From NCBI GenBank assembly GCA_963931605.1, contig OZ007031.1:248001-312000 (forward strand): 64,000 nt of DNA. The letters run 5' to 3'. The DNA comes from CALUOB01 sp944322305. Its GTDB lineage: Bacteria; Actinomycetota; Coriobacteriia; Coriobacteriales; Coriobacteriaceae. Positions 1 to 6,839 of the stretch are shown in pieces; the stretch's first letter is position 1, and each line of letters starts with the position of its first letter. Made by a program: the position numbers and the translations under genes. A model generated the notes under the pieces. That model made no database searches. It worked only from the letters and a program-made list of their open reading frames with translations, and was not told where the DNA came from.

Positions 1-252
1 TTCTTCGAGATCGACGAGCTCGGGCTCGACTGGCTGGACGTGCGCATCTTGGAGACGCTGACCAAGACGTTCCGCGGCCGCCCGGTGGGCCTCACCACGC
101 TGGCGAGCGCGGTGGGGGAGGATCCCGGCACGCTCGAGGACGTGTACGAGCCCTACCTTCTGCAGTGCGGCCTCATCATGCGCACGCCGCAGGGGCGCAT
201 AGCCACGCTCGCAGCCTTCGAGCACTTGGGGATAGAGCCCCCTGCGGCCTAG
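1..252 (+). CDS. ruvB: Holliday junction branch-migration helicase RuvB, C-terminal part
   Basis: Only the last 83 codons are in the window; the frame is open from the first base. The text matches the RuvB C-terminal winged-helix domain: LGLDWLDVRILETL, then RGRPVGLTTLASAVGED, then EDVYEPYLLQCGLIMRTP and a closing GRIATLAAFEHLG. In the family this domain holds DNA next to the AAA+ motor that drives branch migration with RuvA during recombination repair. The gene ends in an Ala-rich tail. It is probably the last gene of its operon, because a 234-bp gap follows before the next start. Recognised by family motif only; the ATPase part lies outside. Confidence 0.93.
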   Translation, partial: FFEIDELGLDWLDVRILETLTKTFRGRPVGLTTLASAVGEDPGTLEDVYEPYLLQCGLIMRTPQGRIATLAAFEHLGIEPPAA

Positions 253-486
253 AAGTGGGGAGGCGGAGAAGCGGGGCGCGGATGCGCGCTGCGACGGCTC
301 CGCCGCACAACCGCCCCGCACTGTTCACCCCGGCGTTCTCGTTGCGCCACGTCGTTTGCCGCCCGTCATCCCGCGCTTTGCCGAGCCGTCCGCGTAACGA
401 TTTGGCGCGGCGGCAAAGCTTGGCGCGCGCAGGGGTTCGTTTTGCCGTAGGATAAAAGCCTAGTCGCCGTCTGAGAGGAGTCCTGC

Positions 487-2154
487 ATGCTCACTGACAT
501 CGAGATCGCGCAAGCCGCAAAGCCCCTGCCCATCACCGAGGTGGCGAAGCGGGCGGGCGTTGACGAGCGGTACGTGATTCCGTACGGCTTCGACAAGGCC
601 AAGATCGACTACGCCCTGCTGAACGAGCCGACCGAGCACAGCTCCAAGCTCGTGCTCGTCACCGCCATCAACCCCACCCCGGCGGGCGAGGGCAAGACCA
701 CCACGACGATCGGCTTGGCAGACGCCCTGCAGCGCCGCGGCGTCAAGAGCGCCGTGGCCCTGCGCGAGCCGTCGCTCGGCCCGGTCTTCGGCGTGAAGGG
801 CGGCGCGGCCGGCGGCGGGTATGCGCAGGTCATCCCCATGGAGGACATCAACCTGCACTTCACCGGCGACTTCCATGCCATCGGCGCGGCCAACAACCTG
901 CTCGCCGCCATGCTCGACAACCACATCCAGCAGGGCAACGAGCTCGGCATCGACCCCAAGCGCATCACGTGGAAGCGCGCTGTCGACATGAACGACCGCC
1001 AACTGCGCCACATCGTTGACGGCCTGGGCGGCCAGGCCCAGGGCGTGCCGCGGGAGGACGGTTTCGACATCACCGTCGCCTCCGAGATCATGGCGATCCT
1101 GTGCCTCTCGACCTCCATTCCCGACCTCAAGCAGCGCTTGGGCGACATCGTGGTGGGCTACACCTATGGCGGCGAGCCGGTGCGCGCCCGCGACCTCAAA
1201 GCCCAGGGTGCCATGACGGCCCTGCTCAAGGACGCCCTCAAGCCCAACCTGGTGCAGACCCTGGAGGGCACGCCAGCCTTCGTGCACGGCGGTCCGTTCG
1301 CCAACATCGCCCACGGCTGCAATTCCGTCATGGCCACCCGCATGGCCATGCGCTTCGGTGACATCGCCATCACCGAGGCGGGCTTCGGCGCCGACCTGGG
1401 CGCGGAGAAGTTCTTCGACATCAAGTGCCGTATGGCGGGTCTCACCCCCGACGCGGTGGTGGTCGTGGCCACGGCGCGTGCCCTCAAGTACAACGGCGGT
1501 GTCGCCAAGGCCGACCTCAACACCGAGAACCTCGAGGCGCTGCGCGCCGGCCTGCCCAACCTGCTGCGCCACGTGGACAACGTGCAGTCGGTGTACGGGC
1601 TTCCCTGCGTGGTGGCCATCAACCGCTTCCCGTCGGACACCGAGGCGGAGCTTGCGCTTATCGCCGAGGAGTGCGAGAAGCTGGGCGTGAACGTTGCGCT
1701 GTCCGAGGTGTGGGCCAAGGGCGGCGAGGGCGCGCTTACGCTCGCCGACGAGGTCATGCGCCTGGTGAACGAGCCCAACCGCTTCCGCTTCTCCTACGAG
1801 GACGGCACGCCGGTTGACGAGGCGATAACGGCGGTGGCCACCAAGGTGTACCGCGCCGACGGCGTGGACTTCACCGCCGCCGCGCAAAAGCAGCTCGCCA
1901 CCCTCAAGGCCAACGGCTTCGGCAACCTGCCGGTCTGCATCGCCAAGACCCAGTACTCCTTCTCCGACGACGCCGCCAAGCTGGGCGCGCCGGAGAACTT
2001 CCGCATCACGGTGCGCGAGCTCAAGGTCTCGGCGGGCGCCCGCTTCGTGGTCGCGCTCACGGGCAACGTTCTGACCATGCCGGGCTTGCCCAAGGTTCCC
2101 GCGGCCGAGAAGATCGACGTGGACGAGAACGGCAACATCACGGGGCTCTTCTAA
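487..2154 (+). CDS. fhs: Formate-tetrahydrofolate ligase
   Basis: 555 residues, the normal full length. The P-loop typical of this enzyme, PTPAGEGKTTTT, is at residues 63-74, followed by the family-typical REPSLGPVFGVKGGAAGGG and GDFHAIGAANNLLAA blocks. It makes 10-formyl-THF from formate, ATP and THF in the cytosol. The start is supported by GAGAGGAGT a few bases upstream. It is followed after 100 bp by folD, so the two genes together interconvert formate, 10-formyl-, methenyl- and methylene-THF. In anaerobes this feeds purine and methyl-group synthesis. No carbon monoxide dehydrogenase/acetyl-CoA synthase genes are near, so acetogenesis cannot be claimed. Confidence 0.97.
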   Translation: MLTDIEIAQAAKPLPITEVAKRAGVDERYVIPYGFDKAKIDYALLNEPTEHSSKLVLVTAINPTPAGEGKTTTTIGLADALQRRGVKSAVALREPSLGPVFGVKGGAAGGGYAQVIPMEDINLHFTGDFHAIGAANNLLAAMLDNHIQQGNELGIDPKRITWKRAVDMNDRQLRHIVDGLGGQAQGVPREDGFDITVASEIMAILCLSTSIPDLKQRLGDIVVGYTYGGEPVRARDLKAQGAMTALLKDALKPNLVQTLEGTPAFVHGGPFANIAHGCNSVMATRMAMRFGDIAITEAGFGADLGAEKFFDIKCRMAGLTPDAVVVVATARALKYNGGVAKADLNTENLEALRAGLPNLLRHVDNVQSVYGLPCVVAINRFPSDTEAELALIAEECEKLGVNVALSEVWAKGGEGALTLADEVMRLVNEPNRFRFSYEDGTPVDEAITAVATKVYRADGVDFTAAAQKQLATLKANGFGNLPVCIAKTQYSFSDDAAKLGAPENFRITVRELKVSAGARFVVALTGNVLTMPGLPKVPAAEKIDVDENGNITGLF

Positions 2155-2254
2155 CCGTTCGCAACCTGGCTCCGGGGGTCTTCCCTCCGCGCGGGCAGAA
2201 GCGCCCCTGGGCTGTTTTGCTGACGATTGCGACAGGCAACGGCAAAGGACGTAT

Positions 2255-3115
2255 ATGGCAACGATCATTGACGGCAAGGCGCTTGCGGCGAAGATCCGCC
2301 TGCAGGCCAAGGAGCGCGCGGAGCGCCTGCGCGCGCAGGGGGTCGAGCCCGGGCTCGCCGTGGTGCTGGTGGGCGACGACCCCGCCTCCAAAACCTACGT
2401 GCGCGCCAAGCACCGCGACTGCGAGGAGTGCGGGATCGTATCGTTTGACTACGCGCTGCCCGCCGAGACTACCGAGGACGAGCTGCTGGGCCTCATCCAG
2501 CGGTTGAACGGGGACGCGGCGGTGGCCGGCATCTTGGTGCAGATGCCGTTGCCCGCCCACATCGACGCCGAGCGCGTCATCCAGGCCATCGACCCCGAGA
2601 AGGACGTGGACGGCTTTCACCCCATGAACCTGGGCAAGCTCGTGCGCGGCCTGCCGGGGCTGCGCCCCTGCACGCCGGCCGGCATCATGCGCATGCTCGA
2701 GGAGTACGGCATCGACCCGCACGGCAAGCGCGCGGTGATGGTGGGGCGCTCTTCCATCGTGGGCAAGCCGATGTCGCTCATGCTGCTCGCCGCCGACGCC
2801 ACGATCACCATCGCGCACTCCTCAACCACCGAGCTCGCCTCAGCCTGCCGCGATGCTGACATCCTGGTGGTGGCCACCGGCCAGGCCCGGATGGTGCGCC
2901 GCGACTGGGTCAAGCCGGGCGCGGTGGTTGTCGACGTCGGCATGGACCGCGACGAGAACGGCAAGCTCTGCGGCGACGTCGCCTACGACGAGGTTGAGCC
3001 GGTGGCCGAGGCTATCACGCCGGTGCCGGGCGGGGTGGGGCCGATGACGCGCGCCATGCTGATGGAGAACGTCATGTACGCCGCCGAGCGCCAGGTGGCC
3101 GCGCGCCGCGCGTAA
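2255..3115 (+). CDS. folD: Bifunctional methylene-THF dehydrogenase / methenyl-THF cyclohydrolase
   Basis: 286 residues, typical length. The catalytic SKTYVRAKHRDCEECGI segment carries the Tyr and Lys of the family (Y48, K52). The cofactor-binding Rossmann motif VGRSSIVGKP is at 163-172, and the C-terminal PGGVGPMT signature is present. It interconverts 5,10-methylene-THF and 10-formyl-THF using NAD(P). It lies directly downstream of fhs, which makes a functional pair. The Shine-Dalgarno is modest (AAAGGACG upstream). The reading frame is intact. Confidence 0.97.
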   Translation: MATIIDGKALAAKIRLQAKERAERLRAQGVEPGLAVVLVGDDPASKTYVRAKHRDCEECGIVSFDYALPAETTEDELLGLIQRLNGDAAVAGILVQMPLPAHIDAERVIQAIDPEKDVDGFHPMNLGKLVRGLPGLRPCTPAGIMRMLEEYGIDPHGKRAVMVGRSSIVGKPMSLMLLAADATITIAHSSTTELASACRDADILVVATGQARMVRRDWVKPGAVVVDVGMDRDENGKLCGDVAYDEVEPVAEAITPVPGGVGPMTRAMLMENVMYAAERQVAARRA

Positions 3116-3233
3116 GGGCGCGCCAGGCTGCGGCCCGTCTGCCGGGGACATAAACCGCACACCGTCTTTTTCCGCACAATTACGCCGTTTGGGGAGAGAA
3201 ATCAGCATTTCTCGAGGTGTCATCTGGCTTTAT

Positions 3234-3248
3234 GGAGTATGATACTCC
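3234..3248. promoter_or_regulatory. Palindrome with -10-like box upstream of the cold-shock gene
   Basis: GGAGTAT-G-ATACTCC is a perfect 7-bp inverted repeat that contains a TATGAT hexamer resembling a -10 box. It lies about 75-90 bases before the cold-shock start. If it is the promoter, the mRNA has a long leader, as is usual for cold-shock genes. The leader holds a small GCGG/CCGC hairpin. No convincing -35 box was found, so a repressor site remains an alternative. Confidence 0.35.
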
Positions 3249-3322
3249 GCAGCGGTTTTCAGCCGCATGTTGTGCGCGGAAGCGCAATGGTTTGCCCTTT
3301 GGGCAAGAAGGAAAGGCACGTC

Positions 3323-3526
3323 ATGGCACAGGGTACGGTTAAGTGGTTCAACCCCGACAAGGGCTACGGCTTCATCTCTCGCGAGGACGGCGACGACCTG
3401 TTCGTCCACTTCTCCGAGATCCAGATGGACGGCTACAAGACTCTCGACGAGGGTCAGGCTGTTGAGTTCGACATCACCACGGGCCAGAACGGCAAGCTGC
3501 AGGCTTCCAACGTCCGCAAGCTCTAA
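3323..3526 (+). CDS. Cold-shock domain protein
   Basis: 67 residues, a single OB-fold cold-shock domain. The nucleic-acid binding motifs RNP1 (KGYGFI) and RNP2 (DLFVHFS) are both present. It should act as a cytoplasmic RNA chaperone. The start ATG follows AAGAAGGAAAGG; a longer in-frame extension upstream has no matching domain and was rejected. The gene is monocistronic, with a hairpin terminator behind it. Regulation through the long leader is likely for the family but cannot be shown here. Confidence 0.95.
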   Translation: MAQGTVKWFNPDKGYGFISREDGDDLFVHFSEIQMDGYKTLDEGQAVEFDITTGQNGKLQASNVRKL

Positions 3527-3552
3527 GTTCGCTCGCACATTCGGTGCGTGCC

Positions 3553-3583
3553 GGGGACGCTCCAGACGGGGCGCCCCTTTTTT
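3553..3583 (+). terminator. Rho-independent terminator after the cold-shock gene
   Basis: GGGGACGC pairs with GCGCCCC (one bulged A) around a ten-base loop and is followed by six T residues. It stands 27 bases after the cold-shock stop codon. Confidence 0.8.
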
Positions 3584-3721
3584 ATGCGCGCACGCACCCG
3601 AACGCGTTGCGCGTCGCTTGCCCGCGCGGTTCGCAACGCGGGTTTTCGCAGGCGGCTTGCTGGGTACCATAACCCCAACTGCATGCGGCGCGCTTGCCGC
3701 CAGAAGGTGAGGAGTCAAAAG

Positions 3722-4180
3722 ATGGCTGTTAACTTCGACGAGCTTATCAACGGCATGGTCAACGTGGGCTTCGGCGCCGCCGCCATGGTGGGCGAGAAGG
3801 GCCGCGAGGTGCTGGAGGACCTCAACGCCAAGGGCGCGGAGGTGCGCTCGGACGCCGAGGCTTCCGACTTCACGCGCTCCATGTCCGACATCTTCGAGCG
3901 CGCCGGCGGCGCCATCAGCGACGCCACGGAGCGCCTCTCGGCAACCGGCGCCACCACGAGCGAGAAGATCTTGGACGAGCTTATCCGCGCCCGCGTGCGC
4001 GACCTGAACGAGTCCGAGCGCGCCGCCTTCGTCGAGCACGTGCGCGACCTGGTGGACTCCGTATCCGCCGGCGCCACGGTTGTTGACGTCGAGGTGGAAG
4101 AGGTCGACGTGAAGGATGCGGACGCAGCTGGCGCCGACGCGTCCGACGCCGCGGCCGCCGAAGACGCAGACGAGGCGTAA
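3722..4180 (+). CDS. Small helical, acidic-tailed protein (phasin-like) upstream of an AarF kinase
   Basis: 152 residues. The body is amphipathic and helical, with a short Gly/Ala-rich stretch near the N-terminus (NVGFGAAAMVGEKGREVLEDL). It ends in a very acidic Asp/Ala-rich tail (VDVEVEEVDVKDADA and on). No enzymatic motif is visible. Its shape resembles small phasin-like proteins sometimes found beside AarF/UbiB kinases; that is an inference from layout, not a family hit. A good ribosome site (GGTGAGGAG) selects this ATG over an upstream in-frame alternative. Only 11 bases separate its stop from the kinase start, so the two genes are co-transcribed and may act together. Confidence 0.75.
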   Translation: MAVNFDELINGMVNVGFGAAAMVGEKGREVLEDLNAKGAEVRSDAEASDFTRSMSDIFERAGGAISDATERLSATGATTSEKILDELIRARVRDLNESERAAFVEHVRDLVDSVSAGATVVDVEVEEVDVKDADAAGADASDAAAAEDADEA

Positions 4181-4191
4181 GGGACGGCCCT

Positions 4192-5928
4192 ATGCGCTCT
4201 GACCAGCCGTATTCCTCCTATGGCGCAGACGACGCGGCGCCGGCCGACGAGCACGCTTTTCACCACGAGCGCGCCGTAGACAGCGTTCCCGACGAGCCGG
4301 ACGTGATGGCCCCGGCCGAGAAGTACCAGCTGACGCTGGCCGGCAAGCGCCAACGCGTGACGGACATCTTCAACGTGCTGCGCAAGTACGACGTCATGCA
4401 CGGCGTGACGCCGGTGCGCCTGCGCCGCATGCTCGAGGAGCTGGGCCCCACGTTCGTGAAGGTGGGGCAGATTCTCTCCACGCGCTCGGAGGTTCTGCCG
4501 CAGTCGTACTGCGACGAGCTGGCGAAGCTCCGCACGGACGTGGAGCCGGTGCCCTTTTCCGTGGTGCGCGAGTGCCTGGAGGCGGAGTACCGCCAGCCCG
4601 TCGACCGGGTTTTCTCGCACATAGACGAGAAGCCCCTGGGCAGCGCCTCCATCGCCCAGGTGCACCGCGCCACGCTGGTGGGCGGCACGGACGTGGCGGT
4701 GAAGGTGCAGCGTCCCGGCGTGCAGCAGATCATGGCGCGCGACATCGACATCATGCGCTCGATCGCCCGCGTGGCCTCGCGCTTTGTGGGCAGCGATCAG
4801 ATCATGGACCTGCAAGACGTGGTTGAGGAGCTCTGGGCGTCGTTCCGCGAGGAGACCAACTTCCTCATGGAGGCCAAGAACCTCTCGGAGTTCTATGAGA
4901 TGACCCGCCGCGTGGCGCGCGTGTCGTGCCCGCAGCCCTACCTCGCCCTGTGCACCGAGCACGTGGTGGTGATGGAGTACGTGGACGGCATCTCCATCAG
5001 CAAGCCTGACGAGCTCACCGCCGCCGGCTACAACCTGGAGGAGCTGGGCCGCACCATCGTCGACAACTACTCGACGCAGGTGCTCGACGAGGGTTTCTTC
5101 CACGCCGACCCTCACGGCGGCAACATCATCGTGAAGCAGGGGACGGTCTACTTCATCGACCTCGGCATCGTGGGGCGCATCTCCAGCCAGGATCGCGCGA
5201 TCCTGCGCGACATCATCTACGCGGTGGCCGAGGGCGACACCCCCAAGCTCAAAGACGGGCTCACGCGCTTCAACGTCGCGCGCGACACCTCGGGAGTGGA
5301 CCACGCGGCCTTCTTGGCCGACCTCGACGTTATCGTTGGCTCCTTCGGCAGCGTGGACTTGGTCGACCTCAACATCGGCGACTTCCTCATGTCCATCATC
5401 AACCTCGCGCGCAAGCACAAGGTCGAGCTGCCCAGCGTCATCACCATGGTGGCGCGCGGCATGGTGACCTTGGAGGGCCTGCTCTCGGAGTACATGCCCC
5501 AAGTCAACATGATCCAGATCATCTCCGAGCACATCAGAAACGAGAAGTCCAGTTTCCAGCGCTTCGAAGACGCCGTTCAGTCCACTGCGCTGCACTCGCG
5601 CCGCGCCTTCAAGGGTTCGCTCGAGGCGGCCGAGCACCTGGGCTTGGCGGCGCGCATGCTCACGCGCGGCCAGCTCAAGATGAACACCGAGTTCGTGGGG
5701 TCCGAGAAGATCCTGCAGCAGCTGGGCTTCATCTTCGACCGCCTGTCGATGGCGGTCATCATCGCGGGCCTGTTCATCGGCTCGTCGGTGGTGTACTACG
5801 CGGGTATCCAGCCTGTCATCTTCGGCATCCCGGTGCTGGGGTTTGCCGGCTACGCCTCGGCGCTTGTCATGGCGGTCATGGTGGGCCGCGACATCTGGCG
5901 CAACGGGCATCACAAGAAGAAACGATAA
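4192..5928 (+). CDS. AarF/ABC1/UbiB family atypical kinase, membrane-anchored
   Basis: 578 residues. The family-defining KxGQ motif is in GPTFVKVGQILSTR. The lysine of the ATP pocket is in DVAVKVQRPGV, the catalytic HADPHGGNI loop follows, and the metal-binding FIDLGIVG comes after it. Two hydrophobic helices at the C-terminus (from about residue 520) anchor it in the membrane. Relatives support quinone biosynthesis (UbiB) or lipid homeostasis. The substrate cannot be deduced here, and no quinone genes are adjacent. It is translated with the small helical protein just upstream. Confidence 0.92.
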   Translation: MRSDQPYSSYGADDAAPADEHAFHHERAVDSVPDEPDVMAPAEKYQLTLAGKRQRVTDIFNVLRKYDVMHGVTPVRLRRMLEELGPTFVKVGQILSTRSEVLPQSYCDELAKLRTDVEPVPFSVVRECLEAEYRQPVDRVFSHIDEKPLGSASIAQVHRATLVGGTDVAVKVQRPGVQQIMARDIDIMRSIARVASRFVGSDQIMDLQDVVEELWASFREETNFLMEAKNLSEFYEMTRRVARVSCPQPYLALCTEHVVVMEYVDGISISKPDELTAAGYNLEELGRTIVDNYSTQVLDEGFFHADPHGGNIIVKQGTVYFIDLGIVGRISSQDRAILRDIIYAVAEGDTPKLKDGLTRFNVARDTSGVDHAAFLADLDVIVGSFGSVDLVDLNIGDFLMSIINLARKHKVELPSVITMVARGMVTLEGLLSEYMPQVNMIQIISEHIRNEKSSFQRFEDAVQSTALHSRRAFKGSLEAAEHLGLAARMLTRGQLKMNTEFVGSEKILQQLGFIFDRLSMAVIIAGLFIGSSVVYYAGIQPVIFGIPVLGFAGYASALVMAVMVGRDIWRNGHHKKKR

Positions 5929-5944
5929 GCGCGGGCTCCCCTTG

Positions 5945-6056
5945 GAGCCCCTCGGGCTTTCTCCCGTGCTCAAACAGTCCTTTTCACGACGGAGGCCACG
6001 TTAAGTGGCCTCCTGTTCATGCGGAATCTGCGCGCGGGAGAAAGCCCGAGGGGCTC
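5945..6056. repeat. Long inverted repeat with nested hairpin
   Basis: The 22-base arms at 5945-5966 and 6035-6056 are perfectly complementary. Between them sits a second perfect hairpin, GGAGGCCAC / GTGGCCTCC with loop GTTAA (5991-6013). The element lies in the gap between two convergent genes (kinase and GNAT). It may serve as a two-way termination or mRNA-protecting structure, but no T-tract follows either side. Confidence 0.85.
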
Positions 6057-6094
6057 TGCGCAGGGCTTATCGAGGTTTCCCGATGCATTGTCAA

Positions 6095-6139
6095 CGCCCA
6101 TGCGTCAAATTAGGCCGTGCCTAATTTGGCGCATGGGCG
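6095..6139. repeat. Near-perfect 45-base palindrome
   Basis: Arms 6095-6115 and 6119-6139 pair over 21 positions with a single G-T wobble and a three-base loop (CGT). It lies 18 bases beyond the stop codon of the minus-strand acetyltransferase. It could be that gene's terminator, although a T-tract is missing. Confidence 0.85.
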
Positions 6140-6156
6140 CATGCCGAGACTCTGTG

Positions 6157-6696
6157 CTACAGGAGCTTCTCGTAGGCTACGCGCTCGGGTTCGGGTTCTT
6201 CTCGCAGGAGCTTTACGATGCCGCAGGAGGTGTAGCCCAGGGATTCGGCGAGGCCGCGCATGGGGGTGTTGCCGGGGTGGGTGTCTATGCGCACGCTTTC
6301 GGCGCCGGCGGCGCGGGCGATCTTCTCGGCCTCGGTGACGAGGGTGCGCATCACGCCTTGGCGCGCGGCGCCTGCGGCCACGGCGGTGCGGTGCACGGTG
6401 GCGTAGCGCGGGGCGGCGCTTGTGCTCGCGGTGAGCCAGGCGCCGTCGATCGCGTCGTACATGGGCTCTCCGTTCATGAGGAGGGAGAGTGTGCCCACCA
6501 CCTGGCCCGCCTCGTTCACGGCCACATAGGACACGCCCTGCGCGACGTCGGCGGCAACGTCGGCGCGGCTGGGGTAGCCTTCCGACTGCCACTGCGCGAT
6601 GCCGAGCCGCGCGATGGCGGCCTTGCCGTCGAGCAGCACGGACTCCACGGCGGCAACGTCGGCTTCGGTGGCTTGGCGAACAGCAAGGGTGGGCAT
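6157..6696 (-). CDS. GNAT family N-acetyltransferase
   Basis: 179 residues, a normal single-domain GNAT length. The acetyl-CoA pyrophosphate loop is visible as AVAAGAARQGVMRTL (the R/Q-x-x-G-x-A/V type), followed by RIDTHPGNTPMRGLAESLGY, a typical GNAT C-terminal half. The acceptor substrate is unknown. The start ATG has a strong AAGGAGG five bases before it; a longer upstream extension was rejected. It lies downstream of metG on the same strand, but a terminator hairpin falls between them just before this ribosome site, so the gene may depend on read-through or a very close promoter. Confidence 0.9.
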   Translation of the reverse strand: MPTLAVRQATEADVAAVESVLLDGKAAIARLGIAQWQSEGYPSRADVAADVAQGVSYVAVNEAGQVVGTLSLLMNGEPMYDAIDGAWLTASTSAAPRYATVHRTAVAAGAARQGVMRTLVTEAEKIARAAGAESVRIDTHPGNTPMRGLAESLGYTSCGIVKLLREEPEPERVAYEKLL

Positions 6697-6713
6697 GGAT
6701 CCTCCTTGAGAAT

Positions 6714-6741
6714 GAAAACGCGCCGCCCGGACGGCGGCGCG
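6714..6741 (-). terminator. Rho-independent terminator of metG
   Basis: On the minus strand CGCGCCGCC and GGCGGCGCG form a perfect 9-bp stem with a 5-base loop, followed by TTTT. It ends 18 bases before the start codon of the downstream acetyltransferase, directly beside its ribosome binding site. Confidence 0.75.
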
Positions 6742-6839
6742 CTGCTCAACGAATGCGAAAGCCCGCTTAGGATACCCCTTATGCGCGACGGTAAACGTCA
6801 GGGCTCCGTATAGGTTCGGTACGCGCTTTGCGGCGAGGG

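Noticed and set aside
460..5973. Very long antisense open frames opposite fhs and the AarF kinase (up to 752 codons)
   Set aside because: They are mirror frames produced by high-GC third positions, rich in Arg/His/Ala/Gly with no domain and no ribosome site; the opposite-strand genes match known families.
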